64,000 nucleotides of DNA, taken from contig NZ_CP094466.1 of the NCBI RefSeq assembly GCF_023347255.1, positions 1,550,001-1,614,000 on the forward strand, read 5' to 3'. The stretch is from Faecalibacterium sp. I4-3-84 (GTDB lineage Bacteria; Bacillota; Clostridia; Oscillospirales; Ruminococcaceae). Shown here one piece after another: positions 53,700 to 62,714 of the stretch. The position numbers and the translations under genes were made by a program. Positions within the stretch are counted from its first letter, which is position 1, and each line of letters opens with the position of its first letter. The notes below the pieces were generated by a model. It made no database searches and was not told the DNA's origin. It was given only the letters and a program-made list of their open reading frames with translations.

Positions 53700-54113
53700 A
53701 TGAATATTCTGGTGATCGGCTGCGACCAGGTGGGTGCTTCCCTCATCCGCGATCTGGAACGCATCGGCCATGATATCTCGCTGATTGAAAAGGATCCCGA
53801 ACAGCTCAAGCGTCTGGATGCCTTTGACGACTACAGCTTTGGCGGCACGGCTCTGGTGGGCGACCCCACCGACCCGGATACCCTGCGGCAGGGCGGCATT
53901 GACAACTGCGATGCCGTGGCCGCTGTGAGCGAGGACGACTCGGTAAACCTGATGGCGGCACAGATCGCAAAAAGCATCTTCCGCCGTGAGAAGGTGATCT
54001 GCCGCGTGTCCGACCCGCACCTGCAGGTGCTGTACCACAAGGCTTACGAGATCGACACCATCTGCCCCACGGTGCTCACCGAGCAATCGGTGTTCCGCGC
54101 ACTGGCAAAGTAA
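53700..54113 (+). CDS. TrkA-type NAD-binding protein, short
   Basis: A 137-residue RCK/TrkA-N domain: Rossmann motif IGCDQVGASLIRDL, acidic end of strand 2 (LIEKDPEQ) and the IDNCDAVAAVSEDDSVNL segment. It has no C-terminal TrkA-C domain. Such proteins gate potassium channels or Trk/Ktr transporters in response to nucleotides. It is the first gene of an operon with a second TrkA protein, but no trkH/ktrB membrane subunit is in the window. AACGAGG precedes the start. Confidence 0.85.
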   Translation: MNILVIGCDQVGASLIRDLERIGHDISLIEKDPEQLKRLDAFDDYSFGGTALVGDPTDPDTLRQGGIDNCDAVAAVSEDDSVNLMAAQIAKSIFRREKVICRVSDPHLQVLYHKAYEIDTICPTVLTEQSVFRALAK

Positions 54114-54129
54114 AAAGTGAGGGAAGCAT

Positions 54130-54795
54130 ATGAAAGTTTGTATCGCAGGCGGCGGCAAGGTGGGCATGTATCTGGCCCAGAGCCTGCTGGCCCACCGCCA
54201 CAAAGTGACCATCATTGAACCGCAGGAAATGCTGTGCCGTTCGCTGGCCGATTCGCTGGATATCCCGGTGATCTGCGGCGATGCCATCAGCTTTGACACC
54301 ATGCGCACGGCCGACGTTGCCAACTGCGATGCCTTTGTGGCCGTGACCGGTGCGGACGAGAACAACCTTGTGGCCTGCCAGATCGCAAAGCGGGAGTTTG
54401 GCGTGAACCGCACTGTGGCCCGGGCCTCCAACCCCAAGAACCGCGAGCTGCTGCACACCTTAGGCGTGGACACCGTAGTGTGCGGCACCGACAACCTGAG
54501 CCACATCCTTGAGCGCGAGATCGAGACGGATACCATCCGCCAGCTGCTGTCGCTGGGCGGCGGCACTGCCAGCCTGAACGAAATTTTGCTGCCGGAGAAC
54601 TTCAAGTTTGCAGGGCAGGCGGTCAAGGACATCCCCATGCCGGGCGATGTCATTCTGGTGTGCATCACCCGCGATGCGGAGTTCATCATCCCCCACGGCA
54701 ACACCACCTTACTGCCGTGGGACCGCATCCTCTGCCTGACGCAGGATGACACCCTGCACCTGCTGATGGATGCCTGGGGCCTTTCCGGCAAATGA
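54130..54795 (+). CDS. TrkA-family protein with N and C domains
   Basis: The 221-residue protein has a TrkA-N domain (AGGGKVGMYLAQSL, VTGADENNLVACQIAKREF) and a C-terminal TrkA-C (RCK_C) domain from about residue 140 (GQAVKDIPMPGDVILVCITR). It is probably the regulatory partner of the short protein encoded 16 bases upstream; the two may form a hetero-octameric ring on a potassium transporter. Its stop overlaps the next start by 4 bases, so it is coupled to the bPH2 genes. The transporter itself must be encoded elsewhere. Confidence 0.87.
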   Translation: MKVCIAGGGKVGMYLAQSLLAHRHKVTIIEPQEMLCRSLADSLDIPVICGDAISFDTMRTADVANCDAFVAVTGADENNLVACQIAKREFGVNRTVARASNPKNRELLHTLGVDTVVCGTDNLSHILEREIETDTIRQLLSLGGGTASLNEILLPENFKFAGQAVKDIPMPGDVILVCITRDAEFIIPHGNTTLLPWDRILCLTQDDTLHLLMDAWGLSGK

Positions 54796-55223
54796 CCGAA
54801 CGTGACCTGCTGCGCACGGCGCTGATCATCCCGCCCAAGGGCCGGGCCGTGCTGTGCGTCTGGGCCGCTGTTCCCGGCGTGTTCTGCGCGCCTTTTGTGT
54901 TCTGGCAGAGCCTGTTTGCCGGGTGTATTTTCTGTGCCCTGTGGGCGTGCCTTGTGTTCGCCGCGTGGGCAAGAGCCTGCAGCTTTACCGCAGTGCTCAC
55001 CGCCCGGAACACTGCCGTGCGGGCCGGTATCGCCGTTCCCATCACACGGCAGCTGCCCCGCCGGGCCGTGACTGGCGTGTGGACCCTGCGCACGCCGCTT
55101 CTGTGGCTGGCCGGGTGCAGCGTGCTGGTGGTGCACGGCCCGGGCGTACAGCTGTTCCTGCCGGGCGTGGATGCCCTGCAGGCGCAGGCCCTTGCCGCTG
55201 TGCTGATGGAGGAAACGCCATGA
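54792..55223 (+). CDS. Small membrane protein with a bPH2-like domain
   Basis: A 143-residue protein with two TM segments at about 18-60 and a C-terminal PH-like domain whose pattern (RAGIAVPITRQLPRRAVTGV, then LLWLAGCSVLVVHG) resembles bacterial PH domain 2 (YdbS). Its role is unknown; YdbS/YdbT pairs sit in the membrane in many Firmicutes. It overlaps the upstream trkA stop (ATGA) and the downstream gene start (ATGA), indicating tight coupling of all three. Confidence 0.72.
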   Translation: MTERDLLRTALIIPPKGRAVLCVWAAVPGVFCAPFVFWQSLFAGCIFCALWACLVFAAWARACSFTAVLTARNTAVRAGIAVPITRQLPRRAVTGVWTLRTPLLWLAGCSVLVVHGPGVQLFLPGVDALQAQALAAVLMEETP

Positions 55224-56572
55224 CCGAACGCGGCTTCCACCCGTTTGCGGTGCTGCATTTTCTGCGCAAGACCATCCTGCTGTATCTGCTGCCGCTTTTG
55301 CAGGTGCTGTTTGCCCGCAACTGGGCGGCGCTGCGCACGGCTCTGGTGCAGGGCGCAGTGCTGCTGGCGGTGATCGCTGCCGTGAGTGCTGCCGTGCTCC
55401 ATACAAGCCGCTGGCGGGTGGATGCACAGGGAACCCTGCGGGTGCGCTGGCGGCTGGGCGTGCGGCTGGACCGCTGCCTGAAAGCCAGCCAGCTGGCAGC
55501 GCTCACCATCGAGCGGCCCCTGCTCTACCGGCTGGCCGGTGCCAGCCGGGTGGTGCTGTATCCTGCCGGGCAGAAGCGCACCCTGACCTTGCTTTTGAGC
55601 GCGCAGGACGCGCAGTTTTTAGCTGACCGCATGATGCCGCGCCGGGATGCTGTGGCCCACACCCCGCGCGGCGGCGAAAAGCTGGCCTTTGCGGTGCTGG
55701 GTGCCAACGGCCTTTCCACCCTTGCTTTGCTGGCGCTGGCCATCAAACAGAGCAGGCCCTATGCGCCGGATGCCCAGACGGCGGCCTTTGCCCACCTGAA
55801 CCGCATTGCGGCGTGGGCGGCGCGCTGGCTGCCCATGGGCACAGCATGGCTGCTGGTGCTGGGCGGTGTGCTGTTCTGCGCCAGCCTTGTGCGCAGTGCG
55901 GCCCATGCGGCCCATTACACCGTGTGGCGCACCGAGAGTCACCTTGGCAGCAGGGGCGGCTTTGTGCGCCGGTATGAGATGCGCCTTGCGCTGGAACATC
56001 TGAGCTATGCGGACCTGCGCCGCTCGCCTGCCACATGGGCGCTGGGCTGCTGCCCGGTGTTCGTTACAGCAGGCAGCTTCCAGCCAGAGATCCCGTTGCT
56101 GGTCTGGCGGGAGGACGGCCCTTTTCTACAGGAGCTGCTGCCCGGCTTTGCCCTGCCGCCAAAAGCCCCGGTGGACACCGCAGGCCGCAGCATCCCGGCG
56201 TTTTTTCTGCCTGCCGGCATTCCCTGCGGGCTGTGCCTGCTGCTGACAGCGGTATCCCGCTACACCCTGCCCGCCCTCACGGTGCCGCTGCTGGTGGTCA
56301 CCGCTGTGTTTGCCGCCCTGCTGGTGGGTGCGTACAACGGCTGGCGCAAAGAGGGCATCTGGCTGCAAAACGGCCGCCTGACCCTGCGCTGGCAGCACGG
56401 CTTCCATCTGCACGACATCTGCGTGCTCTGCCCTGTTCCGGCCCTGACGGCCATGCAGTCGCCATGGGCCGCGGCGGTGCACCGCACGAACCTCACCCTC
56501 ACCTTTCCGGGCGGGGTGAAGTGCAGGGTGCGCAGCGTAAAGTGCATCGAATTGCCTTTTTTGCTTTTCTGA
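55220..56572 (+). CDS. Large membrane protein with bPH2-like domains (YdbT-like)
   Basis: A 450-residue membrane protein with alternating TM pairs and soluble PH-like segments. The first is at about 60-140 (WRVDAQGTLRVRWRLGVRLD). TM segments follow around 155-175 and 205-230, a second soluble part lies at about 240-330, then TM segments near 330-375 and a final PH-like part. This is the YdbT layout. The start at 55220 has GGAGG upstream and overlaps the previous stop. The function of the YdbS/T pair is unknown; linkage with TrkA proteins here is the informative context. Confidence 0.72.
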   Translation: MTERGFHPFAVLHFLRKTILLYLLPLLQVLFARNWAALRTALVQGAVLLAVIAAVSAAVLHTSRWRVDAQGTLRVRWRLGVRLDRCLKASQLAALTIERPLLYRLAGASRVVLYPAGQKRTLTLLLSAQDAQFLADRMMPRRDAVAHTPRGGEKLAFAVLGANGLSTLALLALAIKQSRPYAPDAQTAAFAHLNRIAAWAARWLPMGTAWLLVLGGVLFCASLVRSAAHAAHYTVWRTESHLGSRGGFVRRYEMRLALEHLSYADLRRSPATWALGCCPVFVTAGSFQPEIPLLVWREDGPFLQELLPGFALPPKAPVDTAGRSIPAFFLPAGIPCGLCLLLTAVSRYTLPALTVPLLVVTAVFAALLVGAYNGWRKEGIWLQNGRLTLRWQHGFHLHDICVLCPVPALTAMQSPWAAAVHRTNLTLTFPGGVKCRVRSVKCIELPFLLF

Positions 56573-56593
56573 AACTGTAAGGAGTCTTTTTCT

Positions 56594-57250
56594 GTGATAA
56601 AAACTGTATTATTCGATCTGGACGGCACCCTTCTGAACACCATCGACGACCTTGCCGATGCGGGAAACTGGGTGTGTGCACAGCACGGCTGGCCCACCTT
56701 TACGGTGGAACAGTTCAAGCACATGGTGGGCAACGGCATCCCGAAGCTGGTGGAGCGCTTCTCGCCGGAAAATGCCCGCACACCGGAGCAGCTGGCGGCC
56801 ACGCTGGCCGAGTTCACTGCCCGGTACGACGCCCACAAGGAGGACAAGACGGCCCCCTATCCCGGCATCCCGGAGCTGCTGGACGAGCTGCGAGCACAGG
56901 GCATCCAGTGCGCAGTGTTCTCCAACAAGGCCGACCCGCTCTGCGGCAAGATCATCGCCCACTATTTCGGCACAGGCCGCTTTGCCGCTGTGCGCGGCAG
57001 CAGGCCCGGCGTGCCCACCAAACCGAACCCCGCCGGGCTGTATGCGCTGATGGACGAGATCGGTGCAGACCGCTCTGCCACCCTTTTTGTGGGCGACAGC
57101 GATGTGGACATCCTCACCGGACACAATGCCGGACTGCCCGCCATGGGCGCGCTGTGGGGCTTCCGGGGCCGCGCAGAACTGACCGCTGCCGGTGCGGATG
57201 CACTGGCAGCGGTGCCGGAGGATATTTTTACTTATATCAAAAACAACTGA
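56594..57250 (+). CDS. HAD-family hydrolase, phosphoglycolate phosphatase-like
   Basis: A 218-residue HAD hydrolase. Motif I is FDLDGTLLNT at residues 7-16, motif II the SNK in AVFSNKAD, motif III the Lys in PTKPNP, and motif IV GDSDVD. A helical cap of subfamily IA sits between motifs I and II. It fits phosphoglycolate phosphatase (Gph) or a related phosphatase. GTG at 56594 is the start, with AAGGAG upstream. It closes the operon before the terminator at 57257. Confidence 0.87.
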   Translation: MIKTVLFDLDGTLLNTIDDLADAGNWVCAQHGWPTFTVEQFKHMVGNGIPKLVERFSPENARTPEQLAATLAEFTARYDAHKEDKTAPYPGIPELLDELRAQGIQCAVFSNKADPLCGKIIAHYFGTGRFAAVRGSRPGVPTKPNPAGLYALMDEIGADRSATLFVGDSDVDILTGHNAGLPAMGALWGFRGRAELTAAGADALAAVPEDIFTYIKNN

Positions 57251-57256
57251 AGACGC

Positions 57257-57294
57257 AAAAAGGCGAGCCGCCCATTGGACGGCTCGCCTTTTGT
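57257..57294. terminator. Bidirectional terminator between HAD and livK genes
   Basis: AAAAAGGCGAGCCG / CGGCTCGCCTTTT between convergent genes. Confidence 0.88.
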
Positions 57295-57313
57295 GTTCTT
57301 TGGGGTAACTTTA

Positions 57314-58636
57314 TCAGCCCAGAGTGACTTCCTGGATCTTGGAGGAAGCGAACTCGAAGGGCCAGACGGTCTTCCACTCCTGATCCTGCACCTGTGCGAT
57401 AGCAACAGAAGCGTAGGTGTTGTCACGGTAGTGCTTTGCGCCGCCGATCTCGTACTCGGGAGCGAACTCGATCTTGGAGTAGGGCAGAACGATCTTGCGG
57501 CCGCCCTCGAATGCACCGTCGATGGACAGCTCTGCCAGAGCGTCGCGGACAGCGGCGCCGTCGGTGGAGCCGGCCTTCTCGATGGCGGTCTTGAACAGCC
57601 ACACAACGGTGTAGGACTCAGCAGAGTGACCGTTCATGTTGACATTGTAGACCTTCTTGAAGTCCTCGTTGATCTCCACGCCGTTGGTCAGGTCGGGGTT
57701 GAACTCGACAACAGAAGCCACGCCGTTTGCGGATGCGCCCAGGTTCGGGATGAAGGAAGGATCGGTGAAGCCGTTGGCCTTGGCAACGATCATCTTGGGC
57801 TTGTAGTTCTGCTCCTTCAGGGTCTGGACGAACAGAGTAGCGTCGCCGATGTAGGAGTCGCACAGGATGGCATCGGGATCAGCCTGCTTCAGAGCCAGGA
57901 CCTGAGAGGACAGGTCGGTAGCGTTGGAGCTGTAGTCCACTTCGGCCACAACATCCAGACCGTAATCGGGTGCGAACAGGTTGACGCAGCGGATCAGCTC
58001 CTGACCGATGGCAGCCTTATCGGTGAAGATGGCGACCTTCTTGATCTCGTTGCCGGTCTGCTCCTTGGAGTCCTGCAGATACTTCAGCATATCTTCCACG
58101 TAGACGGAGTTCAGCGGGCACAGACGGAAGAAGTAATCGTAGTCCTTGTGGTCCTCGTCGGTCAGACGGTCCAGCGTGGAGATAGCGGTGATCATGGGGA
58201 TGCCGTACTGCTGGCAGACCTGAGCCACGACCTCGGTAACAACGGACATGTGGCAGCCCATAATGACGTTGACACCTTCCTGAGTGATCAGGCGCTCTGC
58301 CTCAGACTTACCGGTAGCTGCGTCGCCTGCGTGGTCGCCGCGGACGACTTCCAGCATCTGGCCGTTCACGCCGCCTGCCTTGTTGATCTCGTCCACTGCA
58401 AAATCGATGCCGCGCAGGATGTTCTCGCCGATGGCTGCGTTGCCGCCGGACATTGCGTAGATGGTGCCGATCTTGATGGTATCACCGCTGGCTGCTGCAG
58501 TGCTGCCGGATGCTGCGGCGCTGGTAGATGCTGCAGTGCTGGTGGAAGCGGAAGAGCCGCCGCAGGCGGTCAGAGCAGCTGCGCTGCCCAGAACAGCGGA
58601 TGCCTTCAGGAAGCTTCTACGAGAGATCTTTTTCAT
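57314..58636 (-). CDS. livK: Branched-chain amino-acid ABC transporter, substrate-binding lipoprotein
   Basis: A 440-residue periplasmic-type binding protein anchored as a lipoprotein. The signal has a twin-arginine-like RRSFLKAS followed by lipobox LTAC at about residues 22-25 and a Ser/Thr/Ala linker. The type I fold begins KIGTIYAMSGGNAAIGENIL and includes VVRGDHAGDAATGKSEAERL. It captures Leu/Ile/Val or related amino acids for LivHMGF. It lies 100 bases after livF, last in the operon, with a stem-loop in the gap that could shield or raise its mRNA level. Confidence 0.9.
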   Translation of the reverse strand: MKKISRRSFLKASAVLGSAAALTACGGSSASTSTAASTSAAASGSTAAASGDTIKIGTIYAMSGGNAAIGENILRGIDFAVDEINKAGGVNGQMLEVVRGDHAGDAATGKSEAERLITQEGVNVIMGCHMSVVTEVVAQVCQQYGIPMITAISTLDRLTDEDHKDYDYFFRLCPLNSVYVEDMLKYLQDSKEQTGNEIKKVAIFTDKAAIGQELIRCVNLFAPDYGLDVVAEVDYSSNATDLSSQVLALKQADPDAILCDSYIGDATLFVQTLKEQNYKPKMIVAKANGFTDPSFIPNLGASANGVASVVEFNPDLTNGVEINEDFKKVYNVNMNGHSAESYTVVWLFKTAIEKAGSTDGAAVRDALAELSIDGAFEGGRKIVLPYSKIEFAPEYEIGGAKHYRDNTYASVAIAQVQDQEWKTVWPFEFASSKIQEVTLG

Positions 58637-58735
58637 AATTGTCCTCCAATTCTGTTTGTAAAAAACAGCTTGTTAATCCGAGATGCCCCGCCGCACCGTG
58701 TGAAGTAGTGCCCGCCGGACATCCAGTTTCCAAAA
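58637..58735 (-). promoter_or_regulatory. livF-livK intergenic hairpin region
   Basis: GATGTCC pairs with GGGCATC around a GC-rich loop on the minus strand, followed by AAACAGCTTGTT... and the GGAGGAC ribosome-binding site of livK. Such intercistronic hairpins often give the binding protein higher expression than the membrane genes. Confidence 0.45.
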
Positions 58736-59443
58736 TCAGATGCCGAGGTACGCCTTCTTGACGTGCTCGTTTGCCGAGAGCTCGGCGGCGGTGCCTTCCA
58801 GCGCCACGCGGCCGTTCTCAATGACATAGCCGCGGTCAGCCGCTGCAAGGGCTTTGGTGATATCCTGCTCCACCAGCAGAACCGAGATGCCGTCATTCTT
58901 CACCATGGTCTTGGCCACTTCCAGAATGTCGTCCACGATGTTGGGAGCAAGGCCCAGACTGGGCTCGTCCAGGATCAGCAGCTTGGGCATACCGATCAAC
59001 GCACGGGCCACGGCCACCATCTGCTGCTCGCCGCCGGACAGGGTGCCGGCAGCCTGCTTTGCGCGCTCGCGCAGTTTGGGGAACCAGTTATAGCACTTTT
59101 CCAGATTTTCTGCAAAATGCGCCTTGGTCTCCTTATTGAATGCACCCAGTTCCAGATTTTCCAGCACGGTCATCTCGGTAAAGAGCTGACGGCCTTCCGG
59201 CACCTGCACGATGCCGCTGTCCAGAATAACGCGGGAGCTTTTGCCGGAGAGGTCCTCCCCGTTGAACTCCACCTTGCCGGAGCTGGCCTTGACCATGCCT
59301 GTGATGGTGCGCACCATGGTGGTCTTACCGGCACCGTTGGAGCCAAGGATGGCAACGATCTCGCCATCCTTCACCTCAAAGCCGATGTCCCACAGGATGT
59401 TCACAGAGCCGTAACCGGCGTTCAGACCTTCAACTTTAAGCAC
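58736..59443 (-). CDS. livF: Branched-chain amino-acid ABC transporter ATPase LivF
   Basis: A 235-residue ATPase: Walker A GSNGAGKTT, signature LSGGEQQM, Walker B LLILDEPSLGL, H-loop in VLLVEQD. The LivF subfamily is indicated by its length and by GYGSVNILWDI near the N-terminus. Its start overlaps the livG stop by 8 bases. Confidence 0.93.
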   Translation of the reverse strand: MLKVEGLNAGYGSVNILWDIGFEVKDGEIVAILGSNGAGKTTMVRTITGMVKASSGKVEFNGEDLSGKSSRVILDSGIVQVPEGRQLFTEMTVLENLELGAFNKETKAHFAENLEKCYNWFPKLRERAKQAAGTLSGGEQQMVAVARALIGMPKLLILDEPSLGLAPNIVDDILEVAKTMVKNDGISVLLVEQDITKALAAADRGYVIENGRVALEGTAAELSANEHVKKAYLGI

Positions 59444-60185
59444 TTGCGCCCTCCTTTTTGGTGCCCAGGTACACCTCCATGACGTAAGGATCGTTCATGA
59501 CCTGCTCGGGCGTGCCCTCAGCGATCTTTTCGCCGTGGTGAAGGACGATGACCTTCTCGCACAGGCTCACGACCGCCTTCATGATGTGCTCGATGAGCAG
59601 GATGGTGACACCGGACTCGTTGATCTTGCGGATCAGCTGGATGGCCTCTTCGGTCTCAGCCGGGTTCAAGCCTGCCATGTTCTCGTCCAGAAACAGCACT
59701 TCGGGCTTGGTGGCCAGAGCGCGGGCCATCTCCAGACGCTTCTGGTCCGGCGTGCCCATGTCCTTGGAGATCACATGACGCTTTTCGTACAGGCCGGTGA
59801 AGTGCAGCACCTCCATGGCGCGCTCCTTGGCCTCTTTTTCGCTCTTTGCACCGGCGTGGCCGAAGTAGGCGGCGGCGGTGACGTTATCCAGAACGCTCAG
59901 GTTCTTCAGAGGCTTCATGATCTGGAAGGTGCGGGCGATCTTCATGTTGGTGTACTCATACGCCTTTTTGTTGGTGATGTCCTCACCATTGTAGAAGATC
60001 TTGCCTTCGGTGGGCGGGTAGTAGCCGCAGATCATGTTGAAGGTGGTGGATTTACCAGCACCGTTGGGGCCGATCATGCCGGTGATGGAGCCTTTCTCCA
60101 CCGAGAAAGAAACATCATGCACGGCGGTCAGACCCTTGAACCGCTTGGTCAGGCCCTGGACTTCAATAATAGGCTTTTCTGCCAT
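59436..60185 (-). CDS. livG: Branched-chain amino-acid ABC transporter ATPase LivG
   Basis: A 249-residue ATPase with Walker A GPNGAGKST and the long LivG-type insert after it (GYYPPTEGKIFYNGEDITNK). An unusual signature region, GTPDQKRLEMARALATKP, stands where LSYGxQR is normal. Walker B-like FLDENMAGLNP replaces the usual LLDEPAAGLNP, so the D-loop proline is missing. It begins 2 bases after livM. It is otherwise full length, so function is expected, but the altered signature deserves notice. Confidence 0.9.
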   Translation of the reverse strand: MAEKPIIEVQGLTKRFKGLTAVHDVSFSVEKGSITGMIGPNGAGKSTTFNMICGYYPPTEGKIFYNGEDITNKKAYEYTNMKIARTFQIMKPLKNLSVLDNVTAAAYFGHAGAKSEKEAKERAMEVLHFTGLYEKRHVISKDMGTPDQKRLEMARALATKPEVLFLDENMAGLNPAETEEAIQLIRKINESGVTILLIEHIMKAVVSLCEKVIVLHHGEKIAEGTPEQVMNDPYVMEVYLGTKKEGASA

Positions 60186-60187
60186 GA

Positions 60188-61243
60188 TTACTTCCCTCCC
60201 TTGTCTGCCATCAGCTCATACTCTTCCAGCACGTCCAGAGACGGCTTTTTGAGGATCTTTTCATCGATGAAGGTCTTGACCTTCGAGTTCATGTACCAGC
60301 CCAGAATACCGGACGGACGGAAGCGGATGACCACGATCAGCACGATGGCGTACATCAGCATGTTGATGCCGGGCAGGATGGCGGCAAAGTTTGCACGCAG
60401 CAGTTCGCTCAGCGGGATCATGATGAGGCCGCCGATCAGCGGGCCTTCGATGTAGGCAGCGCCGCCCACGACTGCGGGCAGCACGATCTCAGTGGACTTG
60501 GACTGGATCATAACATCGGGGTCGATGTAGCGGATGTAGCTGACATAGAAGAAGCCGACCAGACCGGCAATGATAGCCGAAATGACAACGGCAATGACCT
60601 TGTACTTGGTGGGGTTGATGCCGATAGCGGCGGCTGCGTCCTCATCCTCGCGGATGGTGCGCAGCGCAAAGCCCAGCTTGGAGCGACCGATCTTCTTCAT
60701 GATGAGATAAACGCCCACCATCATGATGAAGCCGATGTAGTAGTACGGCACCTTGCTGGTAAAGCGGAACTGCGCAAAGGAGTCCTTGCCGAAGGGCAGG
60801 CCCACACCGGATGCGCGGCCGAAGAACTCCGAGTTGATGATGAACTGACGGATGGACTCGGCAAACGCGATGGACACCAGCGTGAAGTAGGGGCCGCGCA
60901 GGATCAGGCTGGGGAAGAAGATGACTCCGGCCACAACGCCCACAACGAGCATATCCAGCACAGCGGCCACCCAGGGGTTCATGCCCGTCTTTGTGACCAC
61001 CAGACAGCACACATAGGCACCCAGACCCATGTAAGCGGCCAGACCCAGCGAGTTCTGGCCGGTGATGCCGCCCAGAATGTTCCATGCCATGGACAGGGTG
61101 GACATATAGAAGGTAAGAACGAAAATGTTGATGATGTAAGGTTTATCCACGACCAGCGGGATCGCTGCGAAGATGGCGACGATGATAGCCAGAACGATCG
61201 CCAGATTGCGGTGATAGGTTTTAACTGCTTTTCTGGTATCCAT
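60188..61243 (-). CDS. livM: Branched-chain amino-acid ABC transporter permease LivM
   Basis: A 351-residue permease with about 9-10 TM segments. Family features are NILGGITGQNSLGLAAYMGLGAY and the cytoplasmic coupling motif AIREDEDAA-like TIREDEDAAAAIGINP. It pairs with LivH. It starts one base after livH ends. Confidence 0.93.
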   Translation of the reverse strand: MDTRKAVKTYHRNLAIVLAIIVAIFAAIPLVVDKPYIINIFVLTFYMSTLSMAWNILGGITGQNSLGLAAYMGLGAYVCCLVVTKTGMNPWVAAVLDMLVVGVVAGVIFFPSLILRGPYFTLVSIAFAESIRQFIINSEFFGRASGVGLPFGKDSFAQFRFTSKVPYYYIGFIMMVGVYLIMKKIGRSKLGFALRTIREDEDAAAAIGINPTKYKVIAVVISAIIAGLVGFFYVSYIRYIDPDVMIQSKSTEIVLPAVVGGAAYIEGPLIGGLIMIPLSELLRANFAAILPGINMLMYAIVLIVVIRFRPSGILGWYMNSKVKTFIDEKILKKPSLDVLEEYELMADKGGK

Positions 61244-61244
61244 C

Positions 61245-62114
61245 TTATCGCCTCCTCAGAATCATGACCTGACGCACGACCAGAATGATGATGAAGGTGA
61301 CGAACACGATCATATCACTGTAGGACGGGCTGATGAACAATGCACTCATCTGCTCCAGCAGGCCCAGGAAAATACCGGCGAAGAATGCGCCGGGGATGGA
61401 GCCCAGACCGCCCACGACCACGACGATCAGTGCGCGGAAACCGAAGCTTGCGCCTGCGGTGGGATAGATGGTGTAGAACTGGGTCAGCAGAGAGCCGGCG
61501 ATACCGGCCAGAGCAACGCCCAGACCATAGGTCAGGATGTAAATTTTCTTGACGTTGATGCCCACGACCTCAGCACCAATGGGGTTCTGGGATACGGCGC
61601 GGATCTGCTTGCCGGTGGTGGAATACTTGAGGAAGGCAAACAGTGCAATGGCGACCACGATCAGGATCAGGAAGCTGACCAGACGCGGCAGTGCAATGGT
61701 GACCGGGCCAAGCGGGATATAGGTCTGCGAATAAGGGGTAATGATCTTATAATAGGTGGAACCAAAGATGACCAGAGCGCCGTTGGTGAGCAGCAGGCCC
61801 AGACCGACGGTGAGGAACAGCAGGTTCGTAAAGCTCTTGGTCTTGAGCGAAGGGGTGATCAGAGTGGACTGGATCAGCGCGCCCAGCCCGAACATGAGCA
61901 CTGCAACGATGGGAAGGGCTACATAGGGGTCCACCCCAAAGTAGGTATACAGAACATAGGTAATGTACATGCCCACCATCAACATTTCGCCGTGGCAGAA
62001 GTTGACGATGTTCATAACACCGAAAATGATGTTCTGGCCCATACCCATCAGGGAGTAGAAACCGCCCAGCAGGATCCCGTTTACCAGTGCTTGCAAAAAG
62101 ACTTCCATTGACAT
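61245..62114 (-). CDS. livH: Branched-chain amino-acid ABC transporter permease LivH
   Basis: A 289-residue permease with 8 or so TM segments: LVNGILLGGFYSLMGMGQNI at the N-terminus, VMNIVNFCHGEMLMVGMY and the coupling motif AVSQNPIGAEVVGINV. It is the first gene of livHMGFK; GGAGGATG context precedes the start. Confidence 0.93.
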   Translation of the reverse strand: MSMEVFLQALVNGILLGGFYSLMGMGQNIIFGVMNIVNFCHGEMLMVGMYITYVLYTYFGVDPYVALPIVAVLMFGLGALIQSTLITPSLKTKSFTNLLFLTVGLGLLLTNGALVIFGSTYYKIITPYSQTYIPLGPVTIALPRLVSFLILIVVAIALFAFLKYSTTGKQIRAVSQNPIGAEVVGINVKKIYILTYGLGVALAGIAGSLLTQFYTIYPTAGASFGFRALIVVVVGGLGSIPGAFFAGIFLGLLEQMSALFISPSYSDMIVFVTFIIILVVRQVMILRRR

Positions 62115-62452
62115 CCTCCCGTTCTAAGCATCAGGCGATGGGAACAGATGCTGCAAAAACTGCACGCTGCATCCGCCACCGGCCCGTACTCGTGATTGAA
62201 AATTGCCCTTGTGGACTCCATTTCCTCCCTTCTGCTCGTACAATTGAAATATCATCTGTATCGTAACGTAAGTGCAGCCTGTATACAAGATATTATTTCT
62301 ACCAAACTTTGTCATGAATTTATATGGAAAGTGCTAGAATATTCCAGAGTTTTTGGTGTGCAAGCCAATTTTCGCAGTTAAAAATGGAGGATTGATGTCT
62401 CATTGACATAATTTTGTTACTATTTCAGGCCAGAAATTTACGGAAAATGCAG
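62115..62452 (-). promoter_or_regulatory. Leader region of the liv operon
   Basis: No gene is supportable here. A possible minus-strand promoter is ATGACA, 17 bases, TATCTT (62287-62315), which gives a leader of about 165 nt. An obvious leader peptide rich in Leu/Val or a T-box was looked for and not seen. Confidence 0.4.
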
Positions 62453-62501
62453 AAAAACCCGGCAGAAGAGCACCTGAACGTGTTCCCCTGCCGGGCTTTT
62501 T
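62453..62501. terminator. Bidirectional terminator
   Basis: AAAAACCCGGCAG / CTGCCGGGCTTTTT with a 22-base loop. It would stop read-through from the tRNA/repeat region into the liv operon. Confidence 0.8.
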
Positions 62502-62714
62502 ATCCATAAAATGGCATGTGGTATTCAAGATGAAGGCGCACCGCCGCCCTGTCCCGGGTTGTGGTTCCCAGCGTATGCTTCACGCCTTGGAGCGGCGTTC
62601 GCATCCCGCTGACCACGGCCCCAGCTTCGCTTTCCTGTACTCCCCTTTTTGTCGCTATGCGACATCTTCCCCCGACCGGGGGAAGTCTTTGCTCGCTGGC
62701 GGCGGTCAGCTCAG

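Noticed and set aside
53625-55427. 600-residue minus-strand frame over the trkA operon
   Set aside because: It is a shadow of two TrkA genes and a bPH2 gene with clear domains and overlapping stop/start codons.
62115-62452. T-box or leader peptide controlling the liv operon
   Set aside because: No T-box sequence (TGGNACCGCG-like) or short frame rich in branched-chain codons followed by a terminator was found.
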